DNA of 64,000 nucleotides from Massilia horti (GCF_004614195.1 NZ_SPUM01000123.1:62001-126000); one strand, 5' to 3'. Positions 26,645 through 35,640 are shown, numbered from the stretch's first letter. Program-made: numbers and translations. The notes: generated from the letters alone by a model not told the origin.

Positions 26645-28135
26645 TTACGGTCGGCTATCAAAACCGGGGACGGGGCAGGTGCCGGCGGCTTCGATTTCAC
26701 CGGCCAGCCAGGCCTTCACCGCCGCCAGCGCCGGCGGCGCGAAGCCATAGGTCATCAGGGCCGGGGCGGCGAAGTCGAGGGCCTGGTACGGATTCCACAA
26801 GGCTATATGCAAGTCCGGCCGCCAGGTCGTGCGAGCATGCTCACCGTAGCGCCGGCGGCTGGTCGAGGCCAGGATCGTGAAGCGGCCGTCCTGCGGCAGC
26901 GCGCTCCAGTCGAAGCTTTCGGCATCAACATAGGTGACCAGGTCGACGTCGTACAGCTGGCCCAGCGATTCGGCGATTTTCGCCGCCGATACGCCCGCTT
27001 CGGACACGCCGTCGCTGACCACGTCCGCGCGCGCGACCAGGCGCACCGCGCTGCCCGGCCCAGGGCGCTGCGGATCGCGCAGTGCGGTCAAGCCGCGCCG
27101 CCAGGCCTGGGCCATCAGTTCGTGGTCGGCGGATTCTTCCGCGTAGTCGTGGCGGCCACTCGGGTGCGCGCTGGCCAGGCTCGACAAACGTGCCAGCTTG
27201 GCCCTGACATCCTCGATTGGCAGCTCGCCGTTTTCGATCGCGGCCGCGATCGCGGCGATCGTCTCTTCCTGCGTCTCGCGGCTGCCGATCGCCATCACCA
27301 TGTCCGCGCCCGCCTGCAGCGCCTTGACCGCCGCCTGGCCGGCTCCGTAGCGGTGGGCGATCGCATGCATGTCCATGCCGTCGGTGACGATCACGCCCTG
27401 GTAGCCGAACTGTTCGCGCAGGATGCCCGTCAGGATCGGGCGCGACATCGTGGCCGGGTAGTCGGGATCGAGCGCCGGGTAGACGATGTGCGCGGTCATG
27501 ACTGCCGGTGCGTGCGGCGCGGCGGCGCGAAACGGCGCGAATTCGAACTGTTCCAGCTCCGCGAGCGGCTTGTCGACCGTCGGCAGGTCGCGGTGCGAGT
27601 CGACGTGGGTGTCGCCGTGGCCGGGGAAGTGCTTGACGCAGCAGGCCACGCCTTCCGATTCGCTGCCCTCCATCCAGGCCATCGCGATCTCGGCTGCGCG
27701 TTGCGGATCGGCGCCGAACGAGCGCTCGGCGATCACCGGATTGTGCGGATTGTTGTTCAGGTCCAGCACCGGCGCGAAGTTCCAGTTAAAGCCCAGCGAG
27801 CGCACCGCGCGCGCGACCGCGGCGCCCACCGCGCGCGCAAGTATCGGATCGCCGGCCGCGCCCAGCGCCATCGCCGCCGGCGGCGCGGGAACCCAGGTCG
27901 GGCGCACCACGGCGCCGCCTTCCTGGTCGAGCGCGATCAGTGCTTCAACCCCGAACACGTCGCGCAGATCGCTAGTGAACCGGGTGAGCTGGGTCGCATC
28001 AAGCATGTTCTGGCGGAACAGGCACGCGGCGCGCACGCGGTTGGCGCGCAGGAATTCGGCGGTGTCAATATCCAGTTCGGTGCCGAGCAGGCGCACCATG
28101 ATCAGCTGTCCCGCCAGCGTTCTCGCGTCCATCAT
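26645..28135 (-). CDS. glycoside hydrolase family 3 beta-N-acetylhexosaminidase
   Basis: Predicted 496-residue cytoplasmic enzyme (no signal peptide) that removes terminal beta-linked GlcNAc. The family 3 core is present: IALDQEGGAVVR, FNWNFAPVLDLNNNPHNPV, the catalytic KHFPGHGDTHVDSH loop with the Asp/His general acid-base dyad, and the nucleophile Asp in VIVTDGMDM. It is longer than NagZ (about 340 residues), with an extra C-terminal domain as in family 3 hexosaminidases of GlcNAc-utilisation loci. It is the last gene of the operon, starting 4 bases after the SIS gene stop. Likely substrates are chito-oligosaccharides or muropeptide fragments. Confidence 0.92.
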   Translation of the reverse strand: MMDARTLAGQLIMVRLLGTELDIDTAEFLRANRVRAACLFRQNMLDATQLTRFTSDLRDVFGVEALIALDQEGGAVVRPTWVPAPPAAMALGAAGDPILARAVGAAVARAVRSLGFNWNFAPVLDLNNNPHNPVIAERSFGADPQRAAEIAMAWMEGSESEGVACCVKHFPGHGDTHVDSHRDLPTVDKPLAELEQFEFAPFRAAAPHAPAVMTAHIVYPALDPDYPATMSRPILTGILREQFGYQGVIVTDGMDMHAIAHRYGAGQAAVKALQAGADMVMAIGSRETQEETIAAIAAAIENGELPIEDVRAKLARLSSLASAHPSGRHDYAEESADHELMAQAWRRGLTALRDPQRPGPGSAVRLVARADVVSDGVSEAGVSAAKIAESLGQLYDVDLVTYVDAESFDWSALPQDGRFTILASTSRRRYGEHARTTWRPDLHIALWNPYQALDFAAPALMTYGFAPPALAAVKAWLAGEIEAAGTCPVPGFDSRP

Positions 28136-28139
28136 GGTC

Positions 28140-29162
28140 TCAGTTGGTTTTGGTGACTTTGGAGAGATGGCGCGGGCGGTCCGGATCGAGGCCGCGTGCC
28201 TTCGACAGGTGGGCTGCCATCACGTAGAACGCCTGGATCGCCACGATCGGATCGAGGTCGGGCGTGGCCGCCACCGGCAGCGTCAGGTCGCGGCTCGCGA
28301 CGTCCTCGGGCGCCGCGAGCAGCACGTGCGCGCCACGGCCGCGCATCTCGTCGGCCAGGGCCACCAGGCCGGCCTGGGTCGGGCCGCGGGTGGCGAAAAT
28401 CACCAGCGGATATCCTTCCTCGATCAGCGCCATCGGGCCGTGTTTGATCTCGGCGCCGCTGAAGGCTTCCGCCTGCAGCGCCGAGGTTTCCTTGAACTTG
28501 AGCGCCGACTCGAGCGCGACCGGGAAGCTGATGCCGCGGCCGACCACCATGATATTGCGCGCCGGCGCCAGCACGTCGATCGCCCTGGACCAGTCGGTCT
28601 GCGCGGCCGTGCGCAGCGCGTCGGGCAGGGCGGCGATGCCTTCCTTCAGTTCGGCGTCGTTCTGCCACTCGGACACCAGGCGCGCGCCCGCGACCAGGCT
28701 GGTGATAAAGCTCTTGGTGGCGGCCACGCTCTGCTCCTTGCCGGCGTGCAGCGGCATCGTCCATTCGGCCGCCTGCGCCAGCGGCGAGGCCGCGTCGTTC
28801 ACCAGCGCCACGGTGGTCGCCCCGCCATCGCGGAAGTAGCGGATCGGCTCGACCACGTCCGGGCTCTGGCCGGACTGCGAAATCGCGATTGCGAGCGTGC
28901 CCTGCGTGACCAGCGGCGACTTGTACAGCGTGATCAGGGACATCGGCAGCGAGGTCACCAAGCGTCCCATGCGCGACATGATCAGGTAGGCCAGGTAGCT
29001 CGACGCGTGATCCGAGCTGCCGCGCGCCACGGTCACGGCGCTGTTGAAGTTGGTCGACCTCAGCCTGCGTCCCAGTTCCGAATAGCGTTCGACGTCCTCA
29101 AGCAGTTGCAGGGCGACGCAGTCGGCCGCGGACACGGCTTCTTTAAGCATCAGCGAGGTCAC
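28140..29162 (-). CDS. SIS-domain glucosamine-6-phosphate deaminase (NagB-II-like)
   Basis: Predicted 340-residue protein consisting of two SIS domains, like the C-terminal half of GlmS without the glutaminase part. Signatures are GSSDHASSYLAYLIMSRMGR, AISQSGQSPDVVE, GRGISFPVALESALKFKE and EAFSGAEIKHGPMALIEEG. In GlcNAc operons this type replaces NagB and converts glucosamine-6-phosphate to fructose-6-phosphate and ammonia. Its start overlaps the end of nagA by 20 bases, a sign of coupled translation. Confidence 0.9.
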   Translation of the reverse strand: MTSLMLKEAVSAADCVALQLLEDVERYSELGRRLRSTNFNSAVTVARGSSDHASSYLAYLIMSRMGRLVTSLPMSLITLYKSPLVTQGTLAIAISQSGQSPDVVEPIRYFRDGGATTVALVNDAASPLAQAAEWTMPLHAGKEQSVAATKSFITSLVAGARLVSEWQNDAELKEGIAALPDALRTAAQTDWSRAIDVLAPARNIMVVGRGISFPVALESALKFKETSALQAEAFSGAEIKHGPMALIEEGYPLVIFATRGPTQAGLVALADEMRGRGAHVLLAAPEDVASRDLTLPVAATPDLDPIVAIQAFYVMAAHLSKARGLDPDRPRHLSKVTKTN

Positions 29163-30243
29163 ACACTTCTCCTTCGATATAAACGGCTTTGATATTCAAA
29201 TCGCGGTCCAGGACCACGATGTCGGCGAAACAGCCGGGCGACAGGCGTCCGCGCTGGGTCTCGCCCAGGTAGTCGGCGGCGTTGGTCGACACGCGCCTGG
29301 AAGCTTCCTCGATCGACAGGCCGATCGAGACCAGGTTGCGCAGCGCCTGGTCCATGGTCAGGGTGCTGCCGGCCAGCGTGCCGTCGGCCAGGCGCACGCC
29401 GCCCATGCACTTGTGGACCACCTGGCGGCCGAGCATGTATTCGCCATCCGGCATACCGGCGGCGGCGGTGGAATCGGTCACGCAGAACAGGTTGGGGATC
29501 GAACGCAGCGCGACCTTGATCGCGCCTGGGTGCACGTGCAGCAGGTCGGGGATGATCTCGGCGTACTGCGCATGCGCGAGCGCCGCGCCGACCATGCCTG
29601 GATCGCGGTGGTGCAGTCCGGGCATGGCGTTGAACAGGTGGGTGAAACCGGCCGCGCCGTTCTCCAGCGCCTTGACTCCGACTTCATATGATCCGGTGGT
29701 GTGGCCGATCTGCACGCGAATGCCGGCGTCGGCAAGCAGCCGCACCAGCTCCATGTGACCCTCGATTTCGGGAGCCACGGTGACCAGGCGCATCGGGGCC
29801 AGCTCGCCGAAGCGCCGCACTTCGTCAACCGTCGCCTCGCGCGCGAACGGCGGCTGCGCGCCCAGTTTGCCGGAGTTGATGTACGGGCCTTCCAGGTGCA
29901 CGCCGAGGATTCGCGCTTCACCGGGATTGCGCGAATTGGCCGCGGCGCCAATCGTGGCAAGCGCGCGCGTGATGTCCTCAAGCGGCGCGGTCATCGTGGT
30001 CGCCAGCAGGCTGGTGGTGCCATGCCTTGCGTGCAGTTTGGCGATCACGTGCGGCGCATCGCCGCCTTCCATCATGTCGCGTCCGCCCCCGCCGTGCACA
30101 TGCAGGTCGATGAAGCCGGGCAGGACGTAATCGTCGCCATTGGCGATCGGGTCGACCGCATTGCCGCTGATGGTGTCGATGCGCTTGCCGAAACTGATCT
30201 CGCCATTGATCCAGCCGCCCGGGGTCAGGATGTTGCCTTTCAT
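29143..30243 (-). CDS. nagA: N-acetylglucosamine-6-phosphate deacetylase
   Basis: Predicted 366-residue amidohydrolase that deacetylates GlcNAc-6-phosphate. Diagnostic residues: the HVHGGGG metal motif after LPGFIDL, Glu in GVHLEGPYIN, His in VQIGHTTG, HLFNAMPGLHHRDPG, and the catalytic Asp in CVTDSTAAAG. Its ATG overlaps the kinase stop by 4 bases (ATGA) and its own end overlaps the SIS gene, so it is tightly embedded in the operon. Confidence 0.96.
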   Translation of the reverse strand: MKGNILTPGGWINGEISFGKRIDTISGNAVDPIANGDDYVLPGFIDLHVHGGGGRDMMEGGDAPHVIAKLHARHGTTSLLATTMTAPLEDITRALATIGAAANSRNPGEARILGVHLEGPYINSGKLGAQPPFAREATVDEVRRFGELAPMRLVTVAPEIEGHMELVRLLADAGIRVQIGHTTGSYEVGVKALENGAAGFTHLFNAMPGLHHRDPGMVGAALAHAQYAEIIPDLLHVHPGAIKVALRSIPNLFCVTDSTAAAGMPDGEYMLGRQVVHKCMGGVRLADGTLAGSTLTMDQALRNLVSIGLSIEEASRRVSTNAADYLGETQRGRLSPGCFADIVVLDRDLNIKAVYIEGEVCDLADA

Positions 30244-31118
30244 TGGTGTGCTTTCTTCAGGTGCAGTTGGATCATGCGCAGCGCGCCGGCCGCCGAGTCG
30301 CCCTTGGGCGGGACAGTGCGCGCCAGCAGGGCCGCGGGCAGGTAGTGGCTGAGCCGCTCGCCCAGGCCGCCGCACAGCGCGAGCGGCAGCAGGCCGCTCG
30401 GGTCGAGCGCGGCGGCGATGTTCGCCACTTCCTGGCCGGCCTCGAGCAGGATTGCGCGGGCCACCGGATCGGTGTCGCCGTGCGCAAGCACGAATCGCGC
30501 GAGACTGGCATAGCTGGTCTGTGTGGCCTTGCCCAGCCAGAGCTGGATCGCATCGCGGTTGCCGCCGCAGGCATCGATCACGGCACGCGCGAAGGCGCCG
30601 TCCGGCTTGCGGCCGTCGAGCACCTGCTGGCTGTAGCCGATCGCCTTCAGGCCCATCCATGCGCCGCTGGCCTCGTCGCCGGCGGGGAAGCCCCAGCCGC
30701 CGACCTCGCGCTTGTCGCCGCTGGGCAGCAGCGCCTCGCCCACGCTGCCGGTGCCGATCGCAACGATCGTGCCCGGTTCGCCGCCGTGCGCGCCCATGAG
30801 TGTGGTGAAACCGTCGGTATCGAGCACGAGGGCGCCGAAACCGGGATCGGCGGCGATGAAATCTGCCGCCCATTGTTTGTTGTGGACGCCCGCCAAGCCC
30901 AGACCGATCGCGACATTGCCGATCGCCGGCATGGACACGCCGATCGCGGCGAACGCCTGGTTGACCGCGTCGTTAATGGAAGCCCACGCGTTGGCGATGC
31001 CGTGCGCAAGACCGGACGGGCCGCTCGCGCCCTGCGCCAGTTCGGTGCCGGCGGCGCACGTCAGGCGTACCCGGGTGCCGGTGCCGCCGCCGTCGACGCC
31101 GATGAGATATTCGATCAT
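30240..31118 (-). CDS. BadF/BadG-family N-acetylglucosamine kinase
   Basis: Predicted 292-residue kinase of the actin-like ATPase fold. The phosphate-1 motif VDGGGTGTRVRL opens the protein; LDTDGFTTLMGAHG is phosphate-2-like and IAIGTGSVG and ALCGGLGERL belong to the nucleotide-binding core. In GlcNAc operons this family phosphorylates free GlcNAc (GspK/NagK-like). It is the first gene of the operon. There is no good ribosome site before the ATG at 31118, and the predicted transcript leader would be only about 27 bases. Confidence 0.9.
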   Translation of the reverse strand: MIEYLIGVDGGGTGTRVRLTCAAGTELAQGASGPSGLAHGIANAWASINDAVNQAFAAIGVSMPAIGNVAIGLGLAGVHNKQWAADFIAADPGFGALVLDTDGFTTLMGAHGGEPGTIVAIGTGSVGEALLPSGDKREVGGWGFPAGDEASGAWMGLKAIGYSQQVLDGRKPDGAFARAVIDACGGNRDAIQLWLGKATQTSYASLARFVLAHGDTDPVARAILLEAGQEVANIAAALDPSGLLPLALCGGLGERLSHYLPAALLARTVPPKGDSAAGALRMIQLHLKKAHQ

Positions 31119-31151
31119 GTAAGAAAAGAAGCTGCCGGGGGAGGTCAGGGC

Positions 31152-31180
31152 ACTATAGGGATGCGGTCAGGCGTTGTCAA
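31152..31180 (-). promoter_or_regulatory. strong promoter of the nag operon
   Basis: Read on the minus strand: TTGACA (31180-31175), exactly 17 bases, then TATAGT (31157-31152). This is close to the sigma-70 ideal and lies about 35 bases before the kinase start. Confidence 0.8.
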
Positions 31181-31292
31181 CAGGTATTTAACTGGTATGC
31201 ATCGATTGGGTGCGGATATGGGGTGATAGCCAGGAGTTATCGATGTAAGTGATTGATATTATTGGGAAAGTAGTGGTATTGCGAGTGGTATT
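31181..31292. promoter_or_regulatory. cluster of (C/T)GGTAT motifs, candidate regulator sites
   Basis: CAGGTAT (31181-31187) and CTGGTAT (31192-31198) stand just upstream of the -35 box, and two GTGGTATT copies (31273-31280 and 31285-31292) lie 12 bases apart further upstream. The half-site TGGTAT is of the kind used by HutC-type GntR regulators such as NagQ/DasR. The nearby GntR gene makes this plausible, but binding is inferred. Confidence 0.4.
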
Positions 31293-31321
31293 GATGGGCG
31301 CGGCGTTGTACGGCGTGCACG

Positions 31322-31373
31322 GAGTGTGCGCGCGGTTCGCGAACGCGCGTAACGAAACGGCAGCTGCGAGCCA
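31322..31373. repeat. dispersed repeat, partial reversed copy H
   Basis: Contains TGTGCGCGCGGTTCGCGAACG and later AAACGGCAGCTGCGAG, which match the reverse complement of the interior of copy A with several changes. Only the inner part survives. Confidence 0.5.
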
Positions 31374-31390
31374 GGCCTATCATCGACGCC

Positions 31391-31415
31391 GTCGCCCCCG
31401 CGAAGGCGGGGGGCC
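31391..31415. repeat. REP-like palindrome
   Basis: GTCG followed by CCCCCGC (31395-31401) pairing with GCGGGGG (31406-31412). It resembles the stem at 7622 and widespread GTC-C(5)GCGAAGG-type REP sequences. It lies between the nag promoter and the GIN-domain gene. Confidence 0.5.
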
Positions 31416-31484
31416 AGACTGAGTCGGCGTCGCACGCGGTCTATGGCGGGAACGACGTGCTATCCGTGCGCCCCTTCGAGCTGC

Positions 31485-32840
31485 TTACTCGATCATCTGC
31501 CTGCTGCGATGACGATCGACCACCAGGATGCGCGGCTGATCGCGCCCCGCGCGTTTGCCACGCTCCGGCGCCACGGTCACCGCTGCGCTGCCCGGTCCAC
31601 GCACGTCGACGTTCGCGCGTCCGGCCACCAGCTTGCGCGCCGACAGGCTGCCCGATCCGGTCAACTGCGCGGTCAACTGCTCCACGGTGCCCGAAATCGA
31701 TGCATCGGCCGGACCTCCCATCTGCAGCATCAACCGCCTGCCGGCCATGGCTGCGGTCAGGTCGCCCGTGCCGCGCAGTTCGGCATCGAGTGTGTCGGAG
31801 ACCATGCCCAGTTGGGCACCGCCAGGCCCGAACCCCTTCACCGTGGCCTTGCGCACTTTCAGTTCACTCGCATTCAGATCGCCCGATCCGCTCATATCCG
31901 CGCGCAGGTCCGCCGCGCTGCCGGCCAGCTTGACGTTGCCCGGACCGGCCATGTGCAGAACAGCTGATTGCGCCTGCAGGCCGTTGGCGAGCAGTTCGCC
32001 CGAGCCATACACTTCGGCGTCGAATGCGCGGATGGTCCCACCCACGCATGCATTGCCCGGCCCGCGCTGCACCGTACGTACGGTTTCGACGGCCAGGGCG
32101 CAGGCATTCAGGCTGCCCGAGCCGCTGATCTCCGCGCTCAGCGCACGTCCGCTGCCGGAGAGCTTGACGTTGCCCGGGCCGCTCATCTGGGCGCTCACGC
32201 GCGCCACGTGCAGCTCGTCCGCCCTCAGGTCGCCCGAGCCGCTCACCGTCGCGACCAGTTCATTGCCCACGCGGGCCAGCCACACGCCGCCCGGGCCGCT
32301 CATGGCAACATCCACGTTCGCGCTGTTCACCCGGCGCAGATCAAGGGCGCCGCTGCCGCTGCTCTTGATTGACAGTTCGCGCACCGCACCCGCCGCGCGC
32401 AGGTCGCCCGGTCCATCGTTGGCAAGGGTAAAGCGGTCCGCTCCCAGCCGTTCGAGTTCGACCGCGCCGGTGCCGGCGTTCTTCAGGCTCTTTAGCATCG
32501 GGGCGGTGATCGTTACGTTGACCGTGTCGCGCCGTTTGCCAATGCCGAAGTAGAAGCTGCTCCGCGCGGCCGGCCGCACGATCAGCGTATCGCCGCGCAC
32601 CACCGTTTCGATCCCGTCCAGCTGCTTGCGCTCGCCTGCGAGTTCGACTGCGCCGTTGCGGCCCTGCGCGCGCACCACCACCCGGTAGGGGCCCGCCAGT
32701 TCGATCGCGGAGAACGCGCTTACCTGGCGCTGTTCGGTGACGATTTCTCCAAGCGCAGCATCGGCATGGCTGGCCTGGGTGGCGATGATCGCGGCCGCGA
32801 TGGCGAGCGCGTAGGCGGCATGTTTGAGCGGGGTTTTCAT
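31485..32840 (-). CDS. secreted protein of tandem GIN-domain (DUF2807) repeats
   Basis: Predicted 451-residue protein with a signal peptide (about residues 1-28, ending SHADA). The first part (LGEIVTEQRQVSAFSAIELAGPYRVVVRAQ) is the classic DUF2807 entry. From about residue 130 the sequence repeats a two-strand unit of about 40 residues: an SGSG-type turn (such as SGSGDLRA, SGSGSLNA, YGSGELLA) alternating with a GPG-type turn (such as GPGNVKLSG, GPGGAQLG). Around eight pairs are visible, so a long parallel beta-helix is expected, more than twice the usual domain. The end is basic. Function of GIN domains is unknown; an extracytoplasmic adhesive or auto-transporter-like role is possible. Start chosen at 32840 in place of an upstream in-frame start. 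Confidence 0.88.
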   Translation of the reverse strand: MKTPLKHAAYALAIAAAIIATQASHADAALGEIVTEQRQVSAFSAIELAGPYRVVVRAQGRNGAVELAGERKQLDGIETVVRGDTLIVRPAARSSFYFGIGKRRDTVNVTITAPMLKSLKNAGTGAVELERLGADRFTLANDGPGDLRAAGAVRELSIKSSGSGALDLRRVNSANVDVAMSGPGGVWLARVGNELVATVSGSGDLRADELHVARVSAQMSGPGNVKLSGSGRALSAEISGSGSLNACALAVETVRTVQRGPGNACVGGTIRAFDAEVYGSGELLANGLQAQSAVLHMAGPGNVKLAGSAADLRADMSGSGDLNASELKVRKATVKGFGPGGAQLGMVSDTLDAELRGTGDLTAAMAGRRLMLQMGGPADASISGTVEQLTAQLTGSGSLSARKLVAGRANVDVRGPGSAAVTVAPERGKRAGRDQPRILVVDRHRSRQMIE

Positions 32841-33003
32841 TTTATTGTTCTTTGACTTGTCCAATGCTGAACGATACGCGAACAAAATGCCTTACGCTGC
32901 GTCGGGGCGACAGACGGAACAAATCGTGGAGTCAAACGAACAAAGGCGGTACTGGATGGCGCGAGACGTTTTCAATTTTGCTATCTGCGCGGTGTAGAAT
33001 GGA

Positions 33004-34065
33004 ATGATGAACGACTCTTCCCATCCCAAAAATTCGCCCGCCCCAGAGCGCGCACGGCGCCGGAAAAGTGGCGGCATTACCTTGGCCGACGTGGCCAAAC
33101 TGGCCGGCGTGGCGCCGATCACGGCATCGCGCGCGCTCAACACGCCCGATGCCGTGTCGCCCGCGGTGCTGGAGCGGGTGAAGGAAGCGGTCGCGCGCAC
33201 CGGCTACGTGCCGAACCTGCTGGCAGGCGGGCTGGCTTCCAGAAAGAGCCGGCTGGTGGCGGCCGTGGTGCCGACCATCGCCGGGCCGGTGTTCATGGAA
33301 ACGGTGCAGGCGCTCACCGAGACCCTGGCCGCATCCGGCTACCAGCTGATGCTGGGCCAGACCGGTTATCACAACTCGCGCGAGGACGCGCTGCTCGATG
33401 CGATCATCGGCCGCCGGCCGGACGGCATCGTCCTCACCGGGATCATGCATTCGGCCGAGGGCAGGCGCCGCCTCATCGCCAGCAATATCCCGGTCGTCGA
33501 GACCTGGGACCTGACCGCCACGCCGATCGACATGCTGGTCGGCTTTTCGCACGAGAAGATCGGCCAGGCGGTGGCCGAATACCTGCACGCGCACGGACGG
33601 CGCAAGGTAGCTTCGATCAGCGGCACGGACGAACGGGCCGAGCGCCGCAACCGCGCCTTTTCGGACGCGGCGCGTGCGCTGGGCATGGCACCAATGGGGC
33701 AGGTGCCGACGGTGATGGCGCCGCCGCCCACCACCATCGGCAGCGGCCGCGCGGGACTGGCCGAACTGCTGGCCAAGGCGCCCGAGGTGGACGCGATCTT
33801 CTGCAGTTCCGACATGCTCGCGCTGGGCGTGCTGATCGAGGCGCAGGCGCGCGGCATCAAGGTTGGGCAGGACCTCGCCGTGATCGGCCTGGGCGACATG
33901 GAGTTCGCCAAGGACGCCAATCCGGCGCTCACCACGGTGCGCCTTGACGGCACCACCATCGGCCGCACCGCGGCGCGCTTCATCATCGATCGCACCGAAG
34001 GGCGCCCGATCGCAACAAAGGTGTGCGACATCGGCTTTTCAATCGTCGAGCGCGCCAGCGTCTAG
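33004..34065 (+). CDS. LacI family transcriptional regulator
   Basis: Predicted 353-residue regulator. The N-terminal helix-turn-helix is at residues about 23-45 (GGITLADVAKLAGVAPITAS, then RALN and the hinge GYVPNLLAGGLAS). The periplasmic-binding-protein-like core includes VLTGIMHSAEGRRRLIA, SHEKIGQAVAEYL, ISGTDERAERR and IFCSSDMLALGV. It precedes a glucarate-dehydratase-like gene, so a sugar-acid or gluconate-type ligand is likely. A 14-bp palindrome in the gap (34123-34136) is a likely binding site. Confidence 0.92.
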   Translation: MMNDSSHPKNSPAPERARRRKSGGITLADVAKLAGVAPITASRALNTPDAVSPAVLERVKEAVARTGYVPNLLAGGLASRKSRLVAAVVPTIAGPVFMETVQALTETLAASGYQLMLGQTGYHNSREDALLDAIIGRRPDGIVLTGIMHSAEGRRRLIASNIPVVETWDLTATPIDMLVGFSHEKIGQAVAEYLHAHGRRKVASISGTDERAERRNRAFSDAARALGMAPMGQVPTVMAPPPTTIGSGRAGLAELLAKAPEVDAIFCSSDMLALGVLIEAQARGIKVGQDLAVIGLGDMEFAKDANPALTTVRLDGTTIGRTAARFIIDRTEGRPIATKVCDIGFSIVERASV

Positions 34066-34080
34066 CCCACCAAGAAATGG

Positions 34081-34110
34081 TTGACAAGTGTGCCCGGCTG
34101 GCGCTACCGT
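34081..34110 (+). promoter_or_regulatory. possible promoter of the enolase gene
   Basis: Perfect TTGACA at 34081-34086, then TACCGT at 34105-34110 after 18 bases; the -10 match is weak. Confidence 0.45.
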
Positions 34111-34122
34111 ATCGCAATAGCA

Positions 34123-34136
34123 TGGTAGCGCTACCA
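34123..34136. promoter_or_regulatory. LacI-type operator, perfect 14-bp palindrome
   Basis: TGGTAGCGCTACCA is a perfect palindrome with a central CG, as LacI-family operators usually have. It lies between the LacI gene and the enolase gene, just downstream of the expected transcription start, where bound repressor would block transcription. A second GGCGCTACC stands at 34100-34108. Confidence 0.65.
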
Positions 34137-34168
34137 AGCGTCAATTTGCATTCATAAAAGGAAAGCCA

Positions 34169-35518
34169 ATGTCTTCGATTCAAACGGCCGGCACGGACAC
34201 GCCGGTTGTCACCGGGCTGCGCGTCATCCCGGTGGCTGGCCGCGACAGCATGCTGCTCAACCTCTCCGGCGCGCACGGTCCCTATTTCACCCGCAACCTG
34301 GTGATCCTCACCGACAATGCCGGCAATACCGGGGTCGGCGAGGTGCCGGGCGGCGAGCGCATTCGCCAGACCCTGCAGGACTCAGCGGACCTGGTGGTCG
34401 GCAAACCGGTGGGCGCCTACCTGAACATCCTGCAGTCGGTGCGCGTGGCGTTCGCCGACCGCGACGCCGGCGGCCGCGGCCAGCAGACCTTCGACCTGCG
34501 CACCACCATCCACGCCGTGACCGCGCTGGAGGCCGCGCTGCTGGACCTGCTCGGCAAGCACCTGGACCTGCCGGTCTGCGCGCTCCTGGGCGAAGGGCAG
34601 CAGCGCAGCGCGGTGGAGATGCTGGGCTACCTGTTCTACATTGGCGATCGCAACCTGACCGACCTCGATTACCACAGCGAACCTGACGCAGCGGACGACT
34701 GGCTGCGCCTGCGCCATGAGGCGGCGCTCACGCCGGAGGCGATCGTGCGCCTGGCCGAGGCGGCCTACCAGCGCTACGGCTTTAACGACTTCAAACTCAA
34801 GGGCGGGGTGCTGCGCGGCGAGGCGGAGATCGAGGCGATCAGGGCGCTGCACGAGCGCTTTCCCCAGGCGCGCGTCACGCTCGACCCGAACGGCGGCTGG
34901 CTGCTCAAGGACGCGATCCGCCTGTGCCGCGATCAGCGCGGGGTGCTGGCCTATGCCGAAGACCCGTGCGGCGCCGAGGACGGATATTCGGGCCGCGAAG
35001 TGATGGCCGAGTTCCGCCGCGCGACCGGTTTGCCGACCGCGACCAACATGATCGCCACCGACTGGCGCCAGATGGGCCACGCGATCGCGCTGCAGTCGGT
35101 CGACATTCCGCTCGCCGATCCGCACTTCTGGACCATGCAGGGTTCCGTGCGCGTGGCCCAGATGTGCCGCGACTGGGGACTGACGTGGGGCTCGCACTCG
35201 AACAACCACTTCGACGTCTCGCTGGCGATGTTCACCCACGCGGCCGCTGCGGCGCCGGGCAAGATCACCGCCATTGACACCCACTGGATCTGGCAGGACG
35301 GCCAGCGCCTGACGCGCGAGCCTTTCACGATTGTGGGCGGCATGGTCGAGGTGCCGAAGCGGCCGGGCCTGGGCGTGGAACTGGACATGGAGCGCATCGA
35401 AGCCGCCCACCGCCTGTACCTGGAAAAGGGGCTGGGCGCGCGCGACGACGCGGTCGCGATGCAGTACCTGATCCCCGGGTGGAAGTTCGATAACAAGAAA
35501 CCCTGCATGGTGCGGTAG
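34169..35518 (+). CDS. gudD: glucarate dehydratase-like enolase superfamily enzyme
   Basis: Predicted 449-residue enzyme, the usual GudD length. It would dehydrate D-glucarate (and L-idarate) to 5-keto-4-deoxyglucarate. The N-terminal capping domain is followed by the barrel with the base motif [10 protein letters not shown], metal ligands in [17 protein letters not shown] and ATNMIATDW, and the His of [16 protein letters not shown]. It ends with [14 protein letters not shown], typical of the family. AAGGAAAGCC stands before the ATG. It follows a LacI regulator, but the usual downstream kdgD and transporter genes are not in the window. Confidence 0.93.
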   Translation: MSSIQTAGTDTPVVTGLRVIPVAGRDSMLLNLSGAHGPYFTRNLVILTDNAGNTGVGEVPGGERIRQTLQDSADLVVGKPVGAYLNILQSVRVAFADRDAGGRGQQTFDLRTTIHAVTALEAALLDLLGKHLDLPVCALLGEGQQRSAVEMLGYLFYIGDRNLTDLDYHSEPDAADDWLRLRHEAALTPEAIVRLAEAAYQRYGFNDFKLKGGVLRGEAEIEAIRALHERFPQARVTLDPNGGWLLKDAIRLCRDQRGVLAYAEDPCGAEDGYSGREVMAEFRRATGLPTATNMIATDWRQMGHAIALQSVDIPLADPHFWTMQGSVRVAQMCRDWGLTWGSHSNNHFDVSLAMFTHAAAAAPGKITAIDTHWIWQDGQRLTREPFTIVGGMVEVPKRPGLGVELDMERIEAAHRLYLEKGLGARDDAVAMQYLIPGWKFDNKKPCMVR

Positions 35519-35533
35519 GTCGCTACGCTTACC

Positions 35534-35640
35534 CGTAGGGTGCGCACCCTGTGCGCACGCGGTACATGTGCGTACCCGAGCCAACGATATTCAACCGTAC
35601 CGCGTGCGCACTGGTCCTCGGCGGCCCCGCGCCCCCTACG
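35534..35640. repeat. dispersed palindromic repeat, copy C
   Basis: Begins GTAGGGTGCGCACC and ends with GCGGCCCCGCGCCCCCTACG. It has GTGCGCACGCGGTAC near the left and GTACCGCGTGCGCAC near the right. It lies downstream of gudD. Confidence 0.8.

Noticed and set aside
26399-28156. 585-residue plus-strand frame over the GH3 gene
   Set aside because: Arg/His/Gly-rich antisense of a clear family 3 glycoside hydrolase.
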